Of a DNA stretch of 64,000 nucleotides, positions 9,138-17,318 are shown piece by piece. The notes under the pieces were generated by a model, which saw nothing but the letters and a program-made list of their open reading frames with translations, was not told the DNA's origin and searched no databases. The stretch spans positions 186,001 through 250,000 of the forward strand of contig NZ_JAGGPH010000011.1 in assembly GCF_018613895.1 (NCBI RefSeq), in the 5' to 3' direction. Source of the stretch: Curtobacterium sp. ISL-83. GTDB taxonomy: Bacteria; Actinomycetota; Actinomycetes; Actinomycetales; Microbacteriaceae. A program made the position numbers and the translations under genes. Position 1 is the first letter of the stretch. Every line of letters starts with the position of its first letter.

Positions 9138-9758
9138 ATGCAGTCAGCAGCACGGCCGATCGCTGCGCTCGCGGTGGTCGGCGTCCTCGGTCTCCTCGCG
9201 GCGGGTTGCTCCGCCGGCGGGACGACACCCGCACCGTCCCCGTCGCGGTCGGCTTCCACGCTGCCCAGCGCGTCGGCCTCCGACACGGCGTCGGCGCTCC
9301 CGACGACCGGTTCCGGCACCGGTGGCACCGCCGCCGGGTCGCCGACGGGTGCGTCCACCACCGGAACCTCGGGTGGGTCCGCCAGCGGCGCGGGCGGCGT
9401 CCCGAGCGCCTTCCCCGGCACCGGGCAGACCACCCAGCCCGAAAAGGACCCAGCGGGCTTCCCGGCGACGGCCGTCGTGACCTTCGCTGGGTGGGACACC
9501 GCCAGCAAGACCCTGCAGGCAGGTGGTCTCGTGTCCGGCACCGTCGACACCGCGGGCACCTGCCGGTTCACCGCGAAGAAGGCCGGCGTCGTCCGCACCC
9601 TCACGAGCACCGCCGCGGCCAGCGCATCGTCGGTCAGCTGCGCGCAGGTCGCGTTCCCCGCCACCCAGGTGTCCACCGGCACCTGGTCCATCACCCTGCA
9701 GTACGCGGTCGGCGCGAAGTCGACCACGTCCGACCCGATGACGGCGGAGGTGCCGTGA
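9138..9758 (+). CDS. Secreted lipoprotein of unknown function
   Basis: A 206-residue lipoprotein. The signal peptide ends in LLAAGC, a lipobox with the lipidated cysteine at residue 23. A long S/T/G/A/P-rich linker follows (about residues 24-95), of the kind that spans the cell wall. The C-terminal about 100 residues form a small beta-rich domain with two cysteines (TAGTCRF and SSVSCAQ) that could form a disulfide. The stop overlaps the ATG of the next gene by one base (TGATG), so the two are coupled. The partner is the large repeat protein, which suggests a shared surface role. The family is not recognised. Confidence 0.8.
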   Translation: MQSAARPIAALAVVGVLGLLAAGCSAGGTTPAPSPSRSASTLPSASASDTASALPTTGSGTGGTAAGSPTGASTTGTSGGSASGAGGVPSAFPGTGQTTQPEKDPAGFPATAVVTFAGWDTASKTLQAGGLVSGTVDTAGTCRFTAKKAGVVRTLTSTAAASASSVSCAQVAFPATQVSTGTWSITLQYAVGAKSTTSDPMTAEVP

Positions 9759-12253
9759 TGCGATCCATCCCCACCGAGCCCGGGCGACGACGCCCACTGC
9801 GCTCGACCCTCGCCCTCGTCGCGGCCCTCGCGGTCGCCGTGAGCGGCCTGACGTTCGGCACGATCGTCGCCGAGCAGGCCACGACCCAGACCGCGTCTGC
9901 GGCCACCGCCGCTGCCTTCGACCCGGGCAACATCATCAGCGACGCCAACTTCTACGACGGCTCGGCGATGAGCGGCTCGGACGTCCAGTCGTTCCTGAAC
10001 AGCGTCGCACCGAACTGTCGGGCCGCGTCCGGGGGACCGGCGTGCCTGAAGGACTTCGTGCAGAACATGAGCGGGATCGCAGCCGTCTCCGGTCGGTGCG
10101 CCGCGATCGCGGGCGGGTCGAAGTCCGCCGCGACGATGATCGCGCAGGTCGGTGCCGCGTGCGGCATCAGCCAGAAGGTGCTGCTCGTCCTGCTGCAGAA
10201 GGAGCAGGCGATCGTCGCGACGAACAGTCCGACGAGCTACATGTACCTGCACGCCACCGGGTTCGCGTGCCCCGACACGGCGCCGTGCGACCCGAAGTAC
10301 TTCGGCTTCGGCCAGCAGGTCTACGCGGCGGCGCTGCAGTTCAAGCGGTACCAGGCGTCGCCGACCTCGTGGGCCTACCAGGCCGGTCGGAACAACTCGA
10401 TCCTGTACAACCCGAACTCGGCCTGCGGGCGGAAGACGGTCTACATCCAGAACCAGGCGACGGCGAGCCTGTACATCTACACGCCGTACACGCCGAACGC
10501 GGCCGCCATGGCGAACCTCTACGGTTCCGGCGACAGCTGCTCGGCCTACGGCAACCGCAACTTCTGGCGCATGTACACCGACTGGTTCGGGTCCCCGACG
10601 GGCGGCTCGTCCCCGGTCGGGCACCTCGACGGCACCTCGGGCACGTTCGGCTCGGTGTCGGTGCGCGGCTGGACGGCCGACCCGGACACCACCGACCCGA
10701 TCCAGGCGCACGTGTACATCGACGGCACCGGACGGGCCAACGTCACGGCGAACGTCGACCGTCCGGACCTCGCTGCGGCCCTCGGCACCGGCAACACCGA
10801 CCACGGGTTCCAGACGACGGTCACGGGCGTCAGCCCCGGTGCTCACGACGTGTGCGTCTACGGCATCAACTCCGGAGCCGGCGCGAACGTCCTGCTCGAC
10901 TGCCAGACGGTCACCGTCCCGACGGCGAAGCCGGTCGGCCGGCTCGACACGGTCACCGGGGGCGTCGCGTCGATCGCGGTCGCCGGGTGGGCGCTCGACC
11001 AGGACTCCTCGGCGCCCACGGCGTACAAGGTGCAGGTCGACGGCGTCGGGGCCGTCTCCGACACCGCCGACGTGACCCGCCAGGACATCGCCGCCCAGTA
11101 CCCGGGGGCGGGATCGACGATCGGGTTCGCGGCGACGATCCCGAACGTCGCTGCCGGGACCCGCACGGTGTCCCTGTGGACGCAGGACCAACCGGCCGGG
11201 AACTGGGTCAAGGTCGCCGAGACGACGGCCACGGTCGCCGCGTCGACGGGCACCACGGGCGCGGTCCGCGGTGCGTTCGACTCCGCGTCCGGCGGCGTCG
11301 GGACGATCGCCCTCAGCGGGTGGGCCGTCGACCCCGACACCTACGCGTCGGTCAAGTACAAGATCCACCTGGACGGGGTGGGGGCGGCCGCCGGGGTCGC
11401 GTCCTCCGCACGGGCCGACGTCGCGAAGCTCTACCCGAAGTGGGGTGCCGACGTCGGGCTCTCGACGAAGCTCACCGCCGTGCCGGCCGGGAAGCACACG
11501 GTCACCGTCTGGTGGCAGGACCTGCCGAGCGGGACCTACGTCAACGCCGGGTCGAAGACCGTCACCGTCGCGAACCCGCCCACCACGGGTGCCACCGGCA
11601 CGACCGGTCCGGTCACCGGCTCCTTCGAGCAGGCGACCGGCGGGGCGGGGACGATCGCGGTCACCGGCTGGGCGATCGACCCCGACCGGTACGACCCGGT
11701 GAAGGTGAAGATCCACCTCGACGGCGTGGGCGCGGCCGCGGCGACCGCGAACGTGACGCGGACCGACATCCAGGCGTCGCACCCGGGTCGGAGCGCCGCC
11801 GCCGGTCTCGCCGTGACGCTCACCGGGGTGACCCCGGGGACGCACCAGGTGAACGTCTGGTACCAGGACCTCCCGTCCGGGACGTACGTGAGCTTCGGCA
11901 CCAAGACGGTGACGGTCGCGGGCACCGGCAAGACGGGGGCCGTGTACGGCGCCTACGACTCCGCGACGGGTGGCAAGGGGACCGTCTCGGTGCGCGGGTG
12001 GGCGATCGACCCCGACACCTTCAACCCGGTGCAGTACAAGATCCACATCGACGGTGTCGGCGCGGGTGCCGGGAGCGCCTCCGCGAACCGGACCGACGTC
12101 GCCCAGGTGCACCCGGGGTGGGGTGCGGACGTGGGTCTCGACCGGACGCTGACCGGCATCCCGGCGGGCAAGCACACGGTCACCGTCTGGTACCAGGACC
12201 TGCCCGGCGGGAACTACGTGAGCTGGGGCTCGAAGACCGTCACCGTCTCCTAG
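9758..12253 (+). CDS. Secreted protein: lysozyme-like head plus five tandem repeats
   Basis: The 831-residue protein has a signal peptide (RSTLALVAALAVAVSGL, cleavage near residue 45). Its N-terminal domain (about 50-285) starts ISDANFYDGSAMS and contains VLLVLLQKEQAIV, with E149 a candidate catalytic acid as in lysozyme-like or glucosaminidase-like folds. Five repeats of about 105-116 residues then begin near residues 287, 392, 501, 617 and 727. Each carries GW-x-x-D-x-D, a V/I-DG strand and an HTV-x-VW-x-QD-x-P strand; repeats 3-5 are closest. Related GWAxDPDT repeats occur in actinobacterial surface proteins. It probably binds or trims wall glycan, but the enzymatic role is inference. Confidence 0.85.
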   Translation: MRSIPTEPGRRRPLRSTLALVAALAVAVSGLTFGTIVAEQATTQTASAATAAAFDPGNIISDANFYDGSAMSGSDVQSFLNSVAPNCRAASGGPACLKDFVQNMSGIAAVSGRCAAIAGGSKSAATMIAQVGAACGISQKVLLVLLQKEQAIVATNSPTSYMYLHATGFACPDTAPCDPKYFGFGQQVYAAALQFKRYQASPTSWAYQAGRNNSILYNPNSACGRKTVYIQNQATASLYIYTPYTPNAAAMANLYGSGDSCSAYGNRNFWRMYTDWFGSPTGGSSPVGHLDGTSGTFGSVSVRGWTADPDTTDPIQAHVYIDGTGRANVTANVDRPDLAAALGTGNTDHGFQTTVTGVSPGAHDVCVYGINSGAGANVLLDCQTVTVPTAKPVGRLDTVTGGVASIAVAGWALDQDSSAPTAYKVQVDGVGAVSDTADVTRQDIAAQYPGAGSTIGFAATIPNVAAGTRTVSLWTQDQPAGNWVKVAETTATVAASTGTTGAVRGAFDSASGGVGTIALSGWAVDPDTYASVKYKIHLDGVGAAAGVASSARADVAKLYPKWGADVGLSTKLTAVPAGKHTVTVWWQDLPSGTYVNAGSKTVTVANPPTTGATGTTGPVTGSFEQATGGAGTIAVTGWAIDPDRYDPVKVKIHLDGVGAAAATANVTRTDIQASHPGRSAAAGLAVTLTGVTPGTHQVNVWYQDLPSGTYVSFGTKTVTVAGTGKTGAVYGAYDSATGGKGTVSVRGWAIDPDTFNPVQYKIHIDGVGAGAGSASANRTDVAQVHPGWGADVGLDRTLTGIPAGKHTVTVWYQDLPGGNYVSWGSKTVTVS

Positions 12254-12268
12254 GAGGCGACCCCAGTC

Positions 12269-12312
12269 CGGACGGGAGGCGCAGTGCCAGCTGGCACCGC
12301 GCCTCCCGTCCG
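12269..12312. terminator. 44-bp near-perfect palindrome between convergent genes
   Basis: The left arm 12269-12290 pairs with the right arm 12291-12312 with one mismatch and no loop (core GGACGGGAGGC, centre TGCCAGCTGGCA). It follows the repeat-protein stop by 15 bp and precedes the end of the minus-strand glycosyltransferase by 40 bp. It is therefore a likely bidirectional terminator. It is the best member of a family of such repeats in this window. Confidence 0.65.
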
Positions 12313-12352
12313 TCTGTCCGTGGGTCGTCGGGGCGGCTGCGCGACGTCGTCG

Positions 12353-13669
12353 TCAGCGTCGGCGCAGGACGCGCGCCATCCCGCCGAACCGCTCGAGGGT
12401 CCGGAACTCGGCCGAGTGCGTCAGGACCTCGTAGCGCTCCGCGATGGCGTCACGCTCGGCCTCCGCGCGCTTCCGCGCCTCGTCGATGACGGCCACCGCC
12501 TCTTCGCTCACGATGAGCCGGCGGTTGATCTCCTCGACCCCGGAGCGGTGCACGTCGCGCTCCTGGGCGGTCGTGCGCAGTTCCTCGCGGAGGAGCGTCG
12601 TCCAGCGGAGCAACGGCTCCCTCGTGCCCGTCCGTGCGGTGGCCCGGGCGACCGCGGCGTCGAGCGACGGGCCGACCGCCGCGGCGCGGGTCGTGTACGA
12701 GTGACGGTCCACCACGACGGCACGGAGTCGAGCGACGAGGGCCGCTCGCTCCTCCGCCGGCATCGCGATCGCCTGCTCCAGGGAGGCGGCATCGGTGAAC
12801 ACGGGGACGTCGGCGAGACCGAGTTCGTCCAGGCCGAGCGCGCAGTCCGTCACCGGCAGCGCGCCGCAGGCGAGCGATTCGTACAGGCGGGAGTTCAGGG
12901 TGCCGTACTCGGCCGCGGGGGCGATGACGTCGTCGACGACGAACGCGGCGGCGCGGTACACCTCGGGCAGGGCGAAGTACGGCACAGCGGGACGGAGCTC
13001 GACACCGGGGGCGGGTTCGACGTGCTCGACGTTCGCGGCGAACCAGACGATCGGCTCGGGCGGCGTGACGTCCTGCAGGACGTCCTGCACGCGACGGCGC
13101 GCGCCCCAGAAGTTCACGGTGGTGACGGTCCGGGTGCGCTCCGCGTCGGGCACCGCGCGGTCGCTCGTGCCGTCGGTCGAGCCGTCGGTCGTGAAGAGGT
13201 CGAGGTCGACGCCGATCGGCACGACCTCGACCGGGACGTCCACCGCGGGTGCCAGCGCATCGCGCGCGATCGACGACGACGCCCAGACCGCGTCGAACTC
13301 GGCGAGGTACGGCGAGGCGGCCCACTGCGCCGTCCAGTTCCGCACCCAGGCGATCGTCGCGGTCCTGGCGGGCACGAGTCCCGGGACGAACGACTCGATC
13401 ATGCTGACCAGGACGGTGGTGTCGGCCGGCACGTCCTCGGCCCAGTGGGAGGTCGGCCACATCGCGACGCCCCAGCCGGCCGCACGGAGCGCCCGCGCCA
13501 GGCCGAGTGCGACGAAGAGGTCGCCCTTGCCCTCGGCGGGGTCGTCGGTCGACACCGCGAACCGGATCGTGCCGGCGGTCCCGGTCGCGTGGTCGCCGCG
13601 GGCGATGGCGCGGTACTCCTCGGCGAGCGGTGACGATGCGGGGAACATCGGGATCGGGGACTTCGGCAC
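12353..13669 (-). CDS. Glycosyltransferase, GT4/CgeB-like, with C-terminal coiled coil
   Basis: The 438-residue protein carries the same type of C-terminal transferase domain as the 1691-3547 gene: GKGDLFVALGLARALRAAGWGV, VLVSMIESFVPG, FDAVWASSSIARDAL, VPIGVDLDLF and NSRLYESLACGALPVTDC. The last about 70 residues (AQERDVHRSGVEEINRR onward) are charged and heptad-like, probably a coiled coil for membrane or partner binding. The GTG at 13669 is favoured because GGAG lies 5 nt upstream; an ATG at 13648 is the alternative. It is convergent with the repeat-protein gene and divergent from the large bifunctional transferase. Substrate is unknown. Confidence 0.78.
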   Translation of the reverse strand: MPKSPIPMFPASSPLAEEYRAIARGDHATGTAGTIRFAVSTDDPAEGKGDLFVALGLARALRAAGWGVAMWPTSHWAEDVPADTTVLVSMIESFVPGLVPARTATIAWVRNWTAQWAASPYLAEFDAVWASSSIARDALAPAVDVPVEVVPIGVDLDLFTTDGSTDGTSDRAVPDAERTRTVTTVNFWGARRRVQDVLQDVTPPEPIVWFAANVEHVEPAPGVELRPAVPYFALPEVYRAAAFVVDDVIAPAAEYGTLNSRLYESLACGALPVTDCALGLDELGLADVPVFTDAASLEQAIAMPAEERAALVARLRAVVVDRHSYTTRAAAVGPSLDAAVARATARTGTREPLLRWTTLLREELRTTAQERDVHRSGVEEINRRLIVSEEAVAVIDEARKRAEAERDAIAERYEVLTHSAEFRTLERFGGMARVLRRR

Positions 13670-13868
13670 GGGGACTCCGGTCTGGGCGGGACGTCGCGGT
13701 CGGGTGGTCGCGGCGTTCGGGGAGGTGCGGCCGCTTCCGGCCGCTGCCATTGTGCCCGAAGCGCGTGCGGACAGCGGGAACGCCGTGCCGCGTCCTGGGT
13801 GCGCTCCGGGCGGGACCCGGCGTCCGGTGTCGGGCGGCGTCCTGCGGGGAGGACCGTGCTCGGCCTTG

Positions 13869-13874
13869 TAGGGT
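13869..13874 (+). promoter_or_regulatory. -10 box of the bifunctional glycosyltransferase gene
   Basis: TAGGGT lies 76 nt before the GTG at 13951 in the divergent gap, leaving room for a 5' leader that contains the GGAGGA ribosome site. No obvious -35 element is seen. Confidence 0.35.
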
Positions 13875-13950
13875 GATGGGGCCGACGGGCATCCTCGTCG
13901 GCGACGCACCGAACCTGCCGCTCGTGCGGCAGCCGATGGAGGAATCCACC

Positions 13951-16440
13951 GTGACAGAGCGCAAGCCGGGAGTCGTGTCCGTCGTCCTCGTGAACTACAA
14001 GGGCACGGACGACACCCTGACGAGCATCGCGGAGCTCCGCAAGCAGGACTGGCCGCAGGACCGGCTCGAGGTCATCGTGGTGGACAACGGCTCCGGCCCG
14101 GAGCACGTCGGCCGGCTGAAGGCCTCCGACCTCGACTTCACCTTCGTCGACTCGGGCGCGAACCTCGGGTTCACCGGCGGCTGCAACCTCGGCGTCGAGC
14201 ACTCCTCCGGTGAGATCGTCGCCTTCCTCAACAACGACGCACGCCCGGACACCGGGTGGGTCCGCGAGGCGATGGCCACGTTCGCCTCCGGTGCCGACAT
14301 CGGCGCCGTCGCCTCGAAGGTCCTCGACTGGGAAGGCGTCAACGTCGACTTCACCGAGGCTGCGATGACCTGGTACGGCATGGGCTACAAGCCCTTCGCC
14401 GGCTCGCCCGACACCGGCCGGTGGGAGTCCGAGACCGACGTGCTCTTCGGGACCGGCGCGGCGATGTTCATCCGCGCGGAGCTCTTCGAGCAGCTCGGTG
14501 GGTTCGACGACCGCTACTTCATGTTCTACGAGGACGTCGACCTCGGATGGCGGCTCAACCTGCTCGGGTGGCGCTTCCGGTACCAGCCGAAGTCGGTCGC
14601 GTTCCACAAGCACCACGCGTCGATGAACAAGTTCGGCGACTTCCGCGAGACGTACCTGCTCGAGCGCAACGCCCTGTTCACGCTGTACAAGAACCTCGGT
14701 GACGAGCAGCTGGCGGCAGCGCTGCCCGGTTCCCTCGCCCTCGCCGTCCGCCGTGCCGTGGGTCGTGGCGAGCTCGACTCGACGGAGCTCGACCTCCGCA
14801 ACCCGGGTGACGACAGCGTCCCGACCATCCCGGTCCCGAAGACCTCGATGGCGGGGATCTACGGCGTCGACCAGTTCGTCGAGCAGCTGCCGTCGATGAC
14901 CGAGTCGCGCCGCGAGATCCAGGCCACCCGTGTGCGGAGCGACCGCGAGCTCCTCCGCCTGTTCGGCAACCGCGACGAGCCCGCGTACCCGATCGAGAAC
15001 TACCTGGCCGGGTACGACAAGATCGTGCACTCGCTCGGCGTGCTCGAGGTCGGTACCCGTCGCCGCATCCTCATCATCACCGGTGACTCGATCGGCGAGA
15101 AGATGGCCGGTCCCGCGATCCGTGCGACGCAGATGGCCAAGCAGCTCGCGAACGAGCACGACGTCCGCGTCATCAGCCTCACGCGCTCCTCGCCGATCGA
15201 CCCCTCGTACGAGGTCGTGACGGTGCCGCACCGCCACCCCCGCCAGATGGTCGAGCACGAGGCCTGGGCCGACGTCATCATCGTGCAGGGCCACGCGCTC
15301 CGCCTGTTCCCGGTCCTCGAGTCGACGCGGAAGATCCTCGTGGTCGACGTGTACGACCCGCTGCACCTCGAGCAGCTGGAACAGGGCCGCAGCGACGACG
15401 TCGACCAGTGGAACCGGCAGATCCTCGACGCCTCGGACACGCTGAACCACCAGCTCGAACTCGGCGACTACTTCATCTGCGCCTCCGAGCGGCAGCGCAT
15501 GTTCTGGCTCGGGCAGCTCGCCGGGTCCGGCCGCGTGAACGCGCGGACGTACTCGCGTGACCCCGACCTCCGGTCGCTCATCGGCGTCGTGCCGTTCGGG
15601 CTGTCCTCGACCCCGCCGGTGCACGACCAGGACCGCGTCAAGGGCGTCATCCCGGGCATCGGAAAGAACGACAAGCTCGTCGTCTGGGGCGGCGGCATCT
15701 ACGACTGGTTCGACCCGATCACGCTCGTGCGCTCCATCGGACAGCTCGCCGAGCGCCGGTCGAACGTCAAGCTCCTCTTCATGGGCGTCCAGCACCCCAA
15801 CCCGGACGTGCCCGAGATGGACATCGTCGCGAAGGTCCGCGCCGAGGCCGACGCGCTCGGGCTCACCGGCAAGCACGTGTTCTTCAACGAGTCGTGGATC
15901 CCGTACGAGGACCGCGGCGCGTACCTGCTCGAGGCCGACGCCGGTGTCTCGACGCACTACGAGCACCTCGAGACCACGTTCTCGTTCCGCACCCGCATCC
16001 TCGACTACCTGTGGGCGCGTCTGCCGATCGTGACGACGGCCGGGGACTCCTTCGGTGACCTGGTCGCGGCGGAGCACCTCGGGATCGCCGTGCACGAGCA
16101 GGACGTCGACGGCCTGGCCACGGCGCTCGAGACGGCGCTCTTCGACAAGAAGGCCCGCACCGAGTTCATCCGGAACGTCGACCGTGTCCGCGAGCAGTTC
16201 ACGTGGGAGAACGTCCTCGCCCCGCTCGTCGAGTTCTGCCGGAACCCCGTCCGCGCTGCCGACAAGACGGTGCGCGAGACCGACGCCCAGATCGAGGCGC
16301 ACCAGATGCGGGTGCGCGTGCCGGACCGCAAGAAGCTCTACGGCGTGCGGCACGACGTCGGCCGTGCCGTGCACTACCTGCGCACGGAGGGCCCGCGAAG
16401 CGTGGCGGGCAAGATCAAGCGCCGCCTGCAGAGCCGGTGA
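13951..16440 (+). CDS. Bifunctional glycosyltransferase, GT2 fused to GT-B domain
   Basis: The 829-residue protein fuses two transferases. Residues about 8-260 are a GT2 domain: VVSVVLVNYKGTDDTL, VIVVDNGSG, GANLGFTGGCNLG, IVAFLNNDARPD and DRYFMFYEDVDLGWRLNLLG. Residues about 365-790 are a GT-B-like domain: RRILIITGDSIGEKMAGPAIRATQMA, DYFICASERQRMFW, VWGGGIYDWFDP, VKLLFMGVQHPN and STHYEHLETTFSFRTRILDYLWA. Such a protein could add two successive sugars to one acceptor. The GTG start is supported by GGAGGA 6 nt upstream. The stop overlaps the next gene (GTGA), so the two are coupled. Confidence 0.88.
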   Translation: MTERKPGVVSVVLVNYKGTDDTLTSIAELRKQDWPQDRLEVIVVDNGSGPEHVGRLKASDLDFTFVDSGANLGFTGGCNLGVEHSSGEIVAFLNNDARPDTGWVREAMATFASGADIGAVASKVLDWEGVNVDFTEAAMTWYGMGYKPFAGSPDTGRWESETDVLFGTGAAMFIRAELFEQLGGFDDRYFMFYEDVDLGWRLNLLGWRFRYQPKSVAFHKHHASMNKFGDFRETYLLERNALFTLYKNLGDEQLAAALPGSLALAVRRAVGRGELDSTELDLRNPGDDSVPTIPVPKTSMAGIYGVDQFVEQLPSMTESRREIQATRVRSDRELLRLFGNRDEPAYPIENYLAGYDKIVHSLGVLEVGTRRRILIITGDSIGEKMAGPAIRATQMAKQLANEHDVRVISLTRSSPIDPSYEVVTVPHRHPRQMVEHEAWADVIIVQGHALRLFPVLESTRKILVVDVYDPLHLEQLEQGRSDDVDQWNRQILDASDTLNHQLELGDYFICASERQRMFWLGQLAGSGRVNARTYSRDPDLRSLIGVVPFGLSSTPPVHDQDRVKGVIPGIGKNDKLVVWGGGIYDWFDPITLVRSIGQLAERRSNVKLLFMGVQHPNPDVPEMDIVAKVRAEADALGLTGKHVFFNESWIPYEDRGAYLLEADAGVSTHYEHLETTFSFRTRILDYLWARLPIVTTAGDSFGDLVAAEHLGIAVHEQDVDGLATALETALFDKKARTEFIRNVDRVREQFTWENVLAPLVEFCRNPVRAADKTVRETDAQIEAHQMRVRVPDRKKLYGVRHDVGRAVHYLRTEGPRSVAGKIKRRLQSR

Positions 16441-17180
16441 ACCCGAGCGAGGCCGCAGCGCTCGTCATCGTCCCGACGTACGACGAGGCCGAGAACATCC
16501 GCACCATCGTCGCGGCGATCCTCGCCGAGGTACCCGCTGCCCACCTGCTCGTCGTCGACGACGGCAGCCCGGACGGCACGGCGGCGATCGTCCGGTCGCT
16601 CGCCGCGGACGACGCCCGGGTGCACCTGCTCGAGCGCACCGGCAAGCTGGGGCTCGGGACGGCCTACGTCGCCGGGTTCCGGTGGGGTCTCGAGCGCGGG
16701 TACCCCCTGCTGGTCGAGATGGACGCCGACGGGTCGCACCCCGCCGACCGCCTCCCGGCCCTGATCGACGCAGTGGCCGGTGCGCCGGACGTCGCACTCG
16801 CGATCGGGTCCCGCTGGGTGCCCGGCGGGTCGGTCGTCGACTGGCCGCTCCGGCGCGAGGTCCTCAGCCGCGGCGCGAACACCTACGCCCGGATCATGCT
16901 CGGCCTGGACGTCCGCGACATCACCGCGGGCTTCCGGGTGTACCGGGCGGACACGATCGCCCGCATGGACCTCGACGCTGTGGACTCGAAGGGGTACTGC
17001 TTCCAGGTGGACATGACGCTGCGCGTGGACGACCTCGGCGGCCGCATCGTCGAGGTGCCCATCCGGTTCCGGGACCGCGTGCACGGGGTGTCGAAGATGA
17101 GCCAGTCGATCGTGGTCGAGGCGATGCTGCGGGTCACGCAGTGGGGGCTGCAGCGGCGCTTCGGTCGCCGGAAGCGCTGA
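16437..17180 (+). CDS. Dolichol/polyprenyl-phosphate mannosyltransferase-like GT2
   Basis: The 247-residue protein is a close match to the DPM1/Ppm1 family, which makes polyprenyl-phosphate mannose from GDP-mannose at the cytosolic face of the membrane. Motifs are ALVIVPTYDEAENI, LLVVDDGSPDGTAAIV, GKLGLGTAYVAGFRWGLERG, LLVEMDADGSHPADRLP (DAD metal site) and ITAGFRVYR. It lacks the C-terminal membrane helices found in some homologues, so it is a DPM1-only form. It overlaps the upstream transferase by 4 bp. The lipid-linked mannose it makes could feed GT-C enzymes in this locus or protein O-mannosylation. The donor sugar is inferred. Confidence 0.88.
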   Translation: MNPSEAAALVIVPTYDEAENIRTIVAAILAEVPAAHLLVVDDGSPDGTAAIVRSLAADDARVHLLERTGKLGLGTAYVAGFRWGLERGYPLLVEMDADGSHPADRLPALIDAVAGAPDVALAIGSRWVPGGSVVDWPLRREVLSRGANTYARIMLGLDVRDITAGFRVYRADTIARMDLDAVDSKGYCFQVDMTLRVDDLGGRIVEVPIRFRDRVHGVSKMSQSIVVEAMLRVTQWGLQRRFGRRKR

Positions 17181-17226
17181 CGCGCGGCAGCTCGACAGTA
17201 CGGCTCGCTGCCGTGACGCAACGCAT

Positions 17227-17318
17227 CACCGCGCCGTCGCGCAGCCACCGCTCCAGCGCTCAAAACAGCACCGTCGCGCACCCACCGCGCCGTCGCGCGG
17301 CCCCCGCTCCGACGCTCA
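17227..17318. repeat. 36-bp imperfect direct repeat
   Basis: Two copies of a 36-bp unit starting CACCGCGCCGTCGCGC lie at 17227-17262 and 17283-17318, differing at only a few bases. They fill most of the convergent gap and the second copy just reaches the end of the ligase gene. No hairpin-type terminator is seen here. Confidence 0.6.

Noticed and set aside
10615..12250. DNA tandem repeat suggesting a CRISPR or satellite
   Set aside because: The periodicity of about 310-350 bp corresponds to protein domain repeats in frame; there are no short identical repeats with unique spacers.
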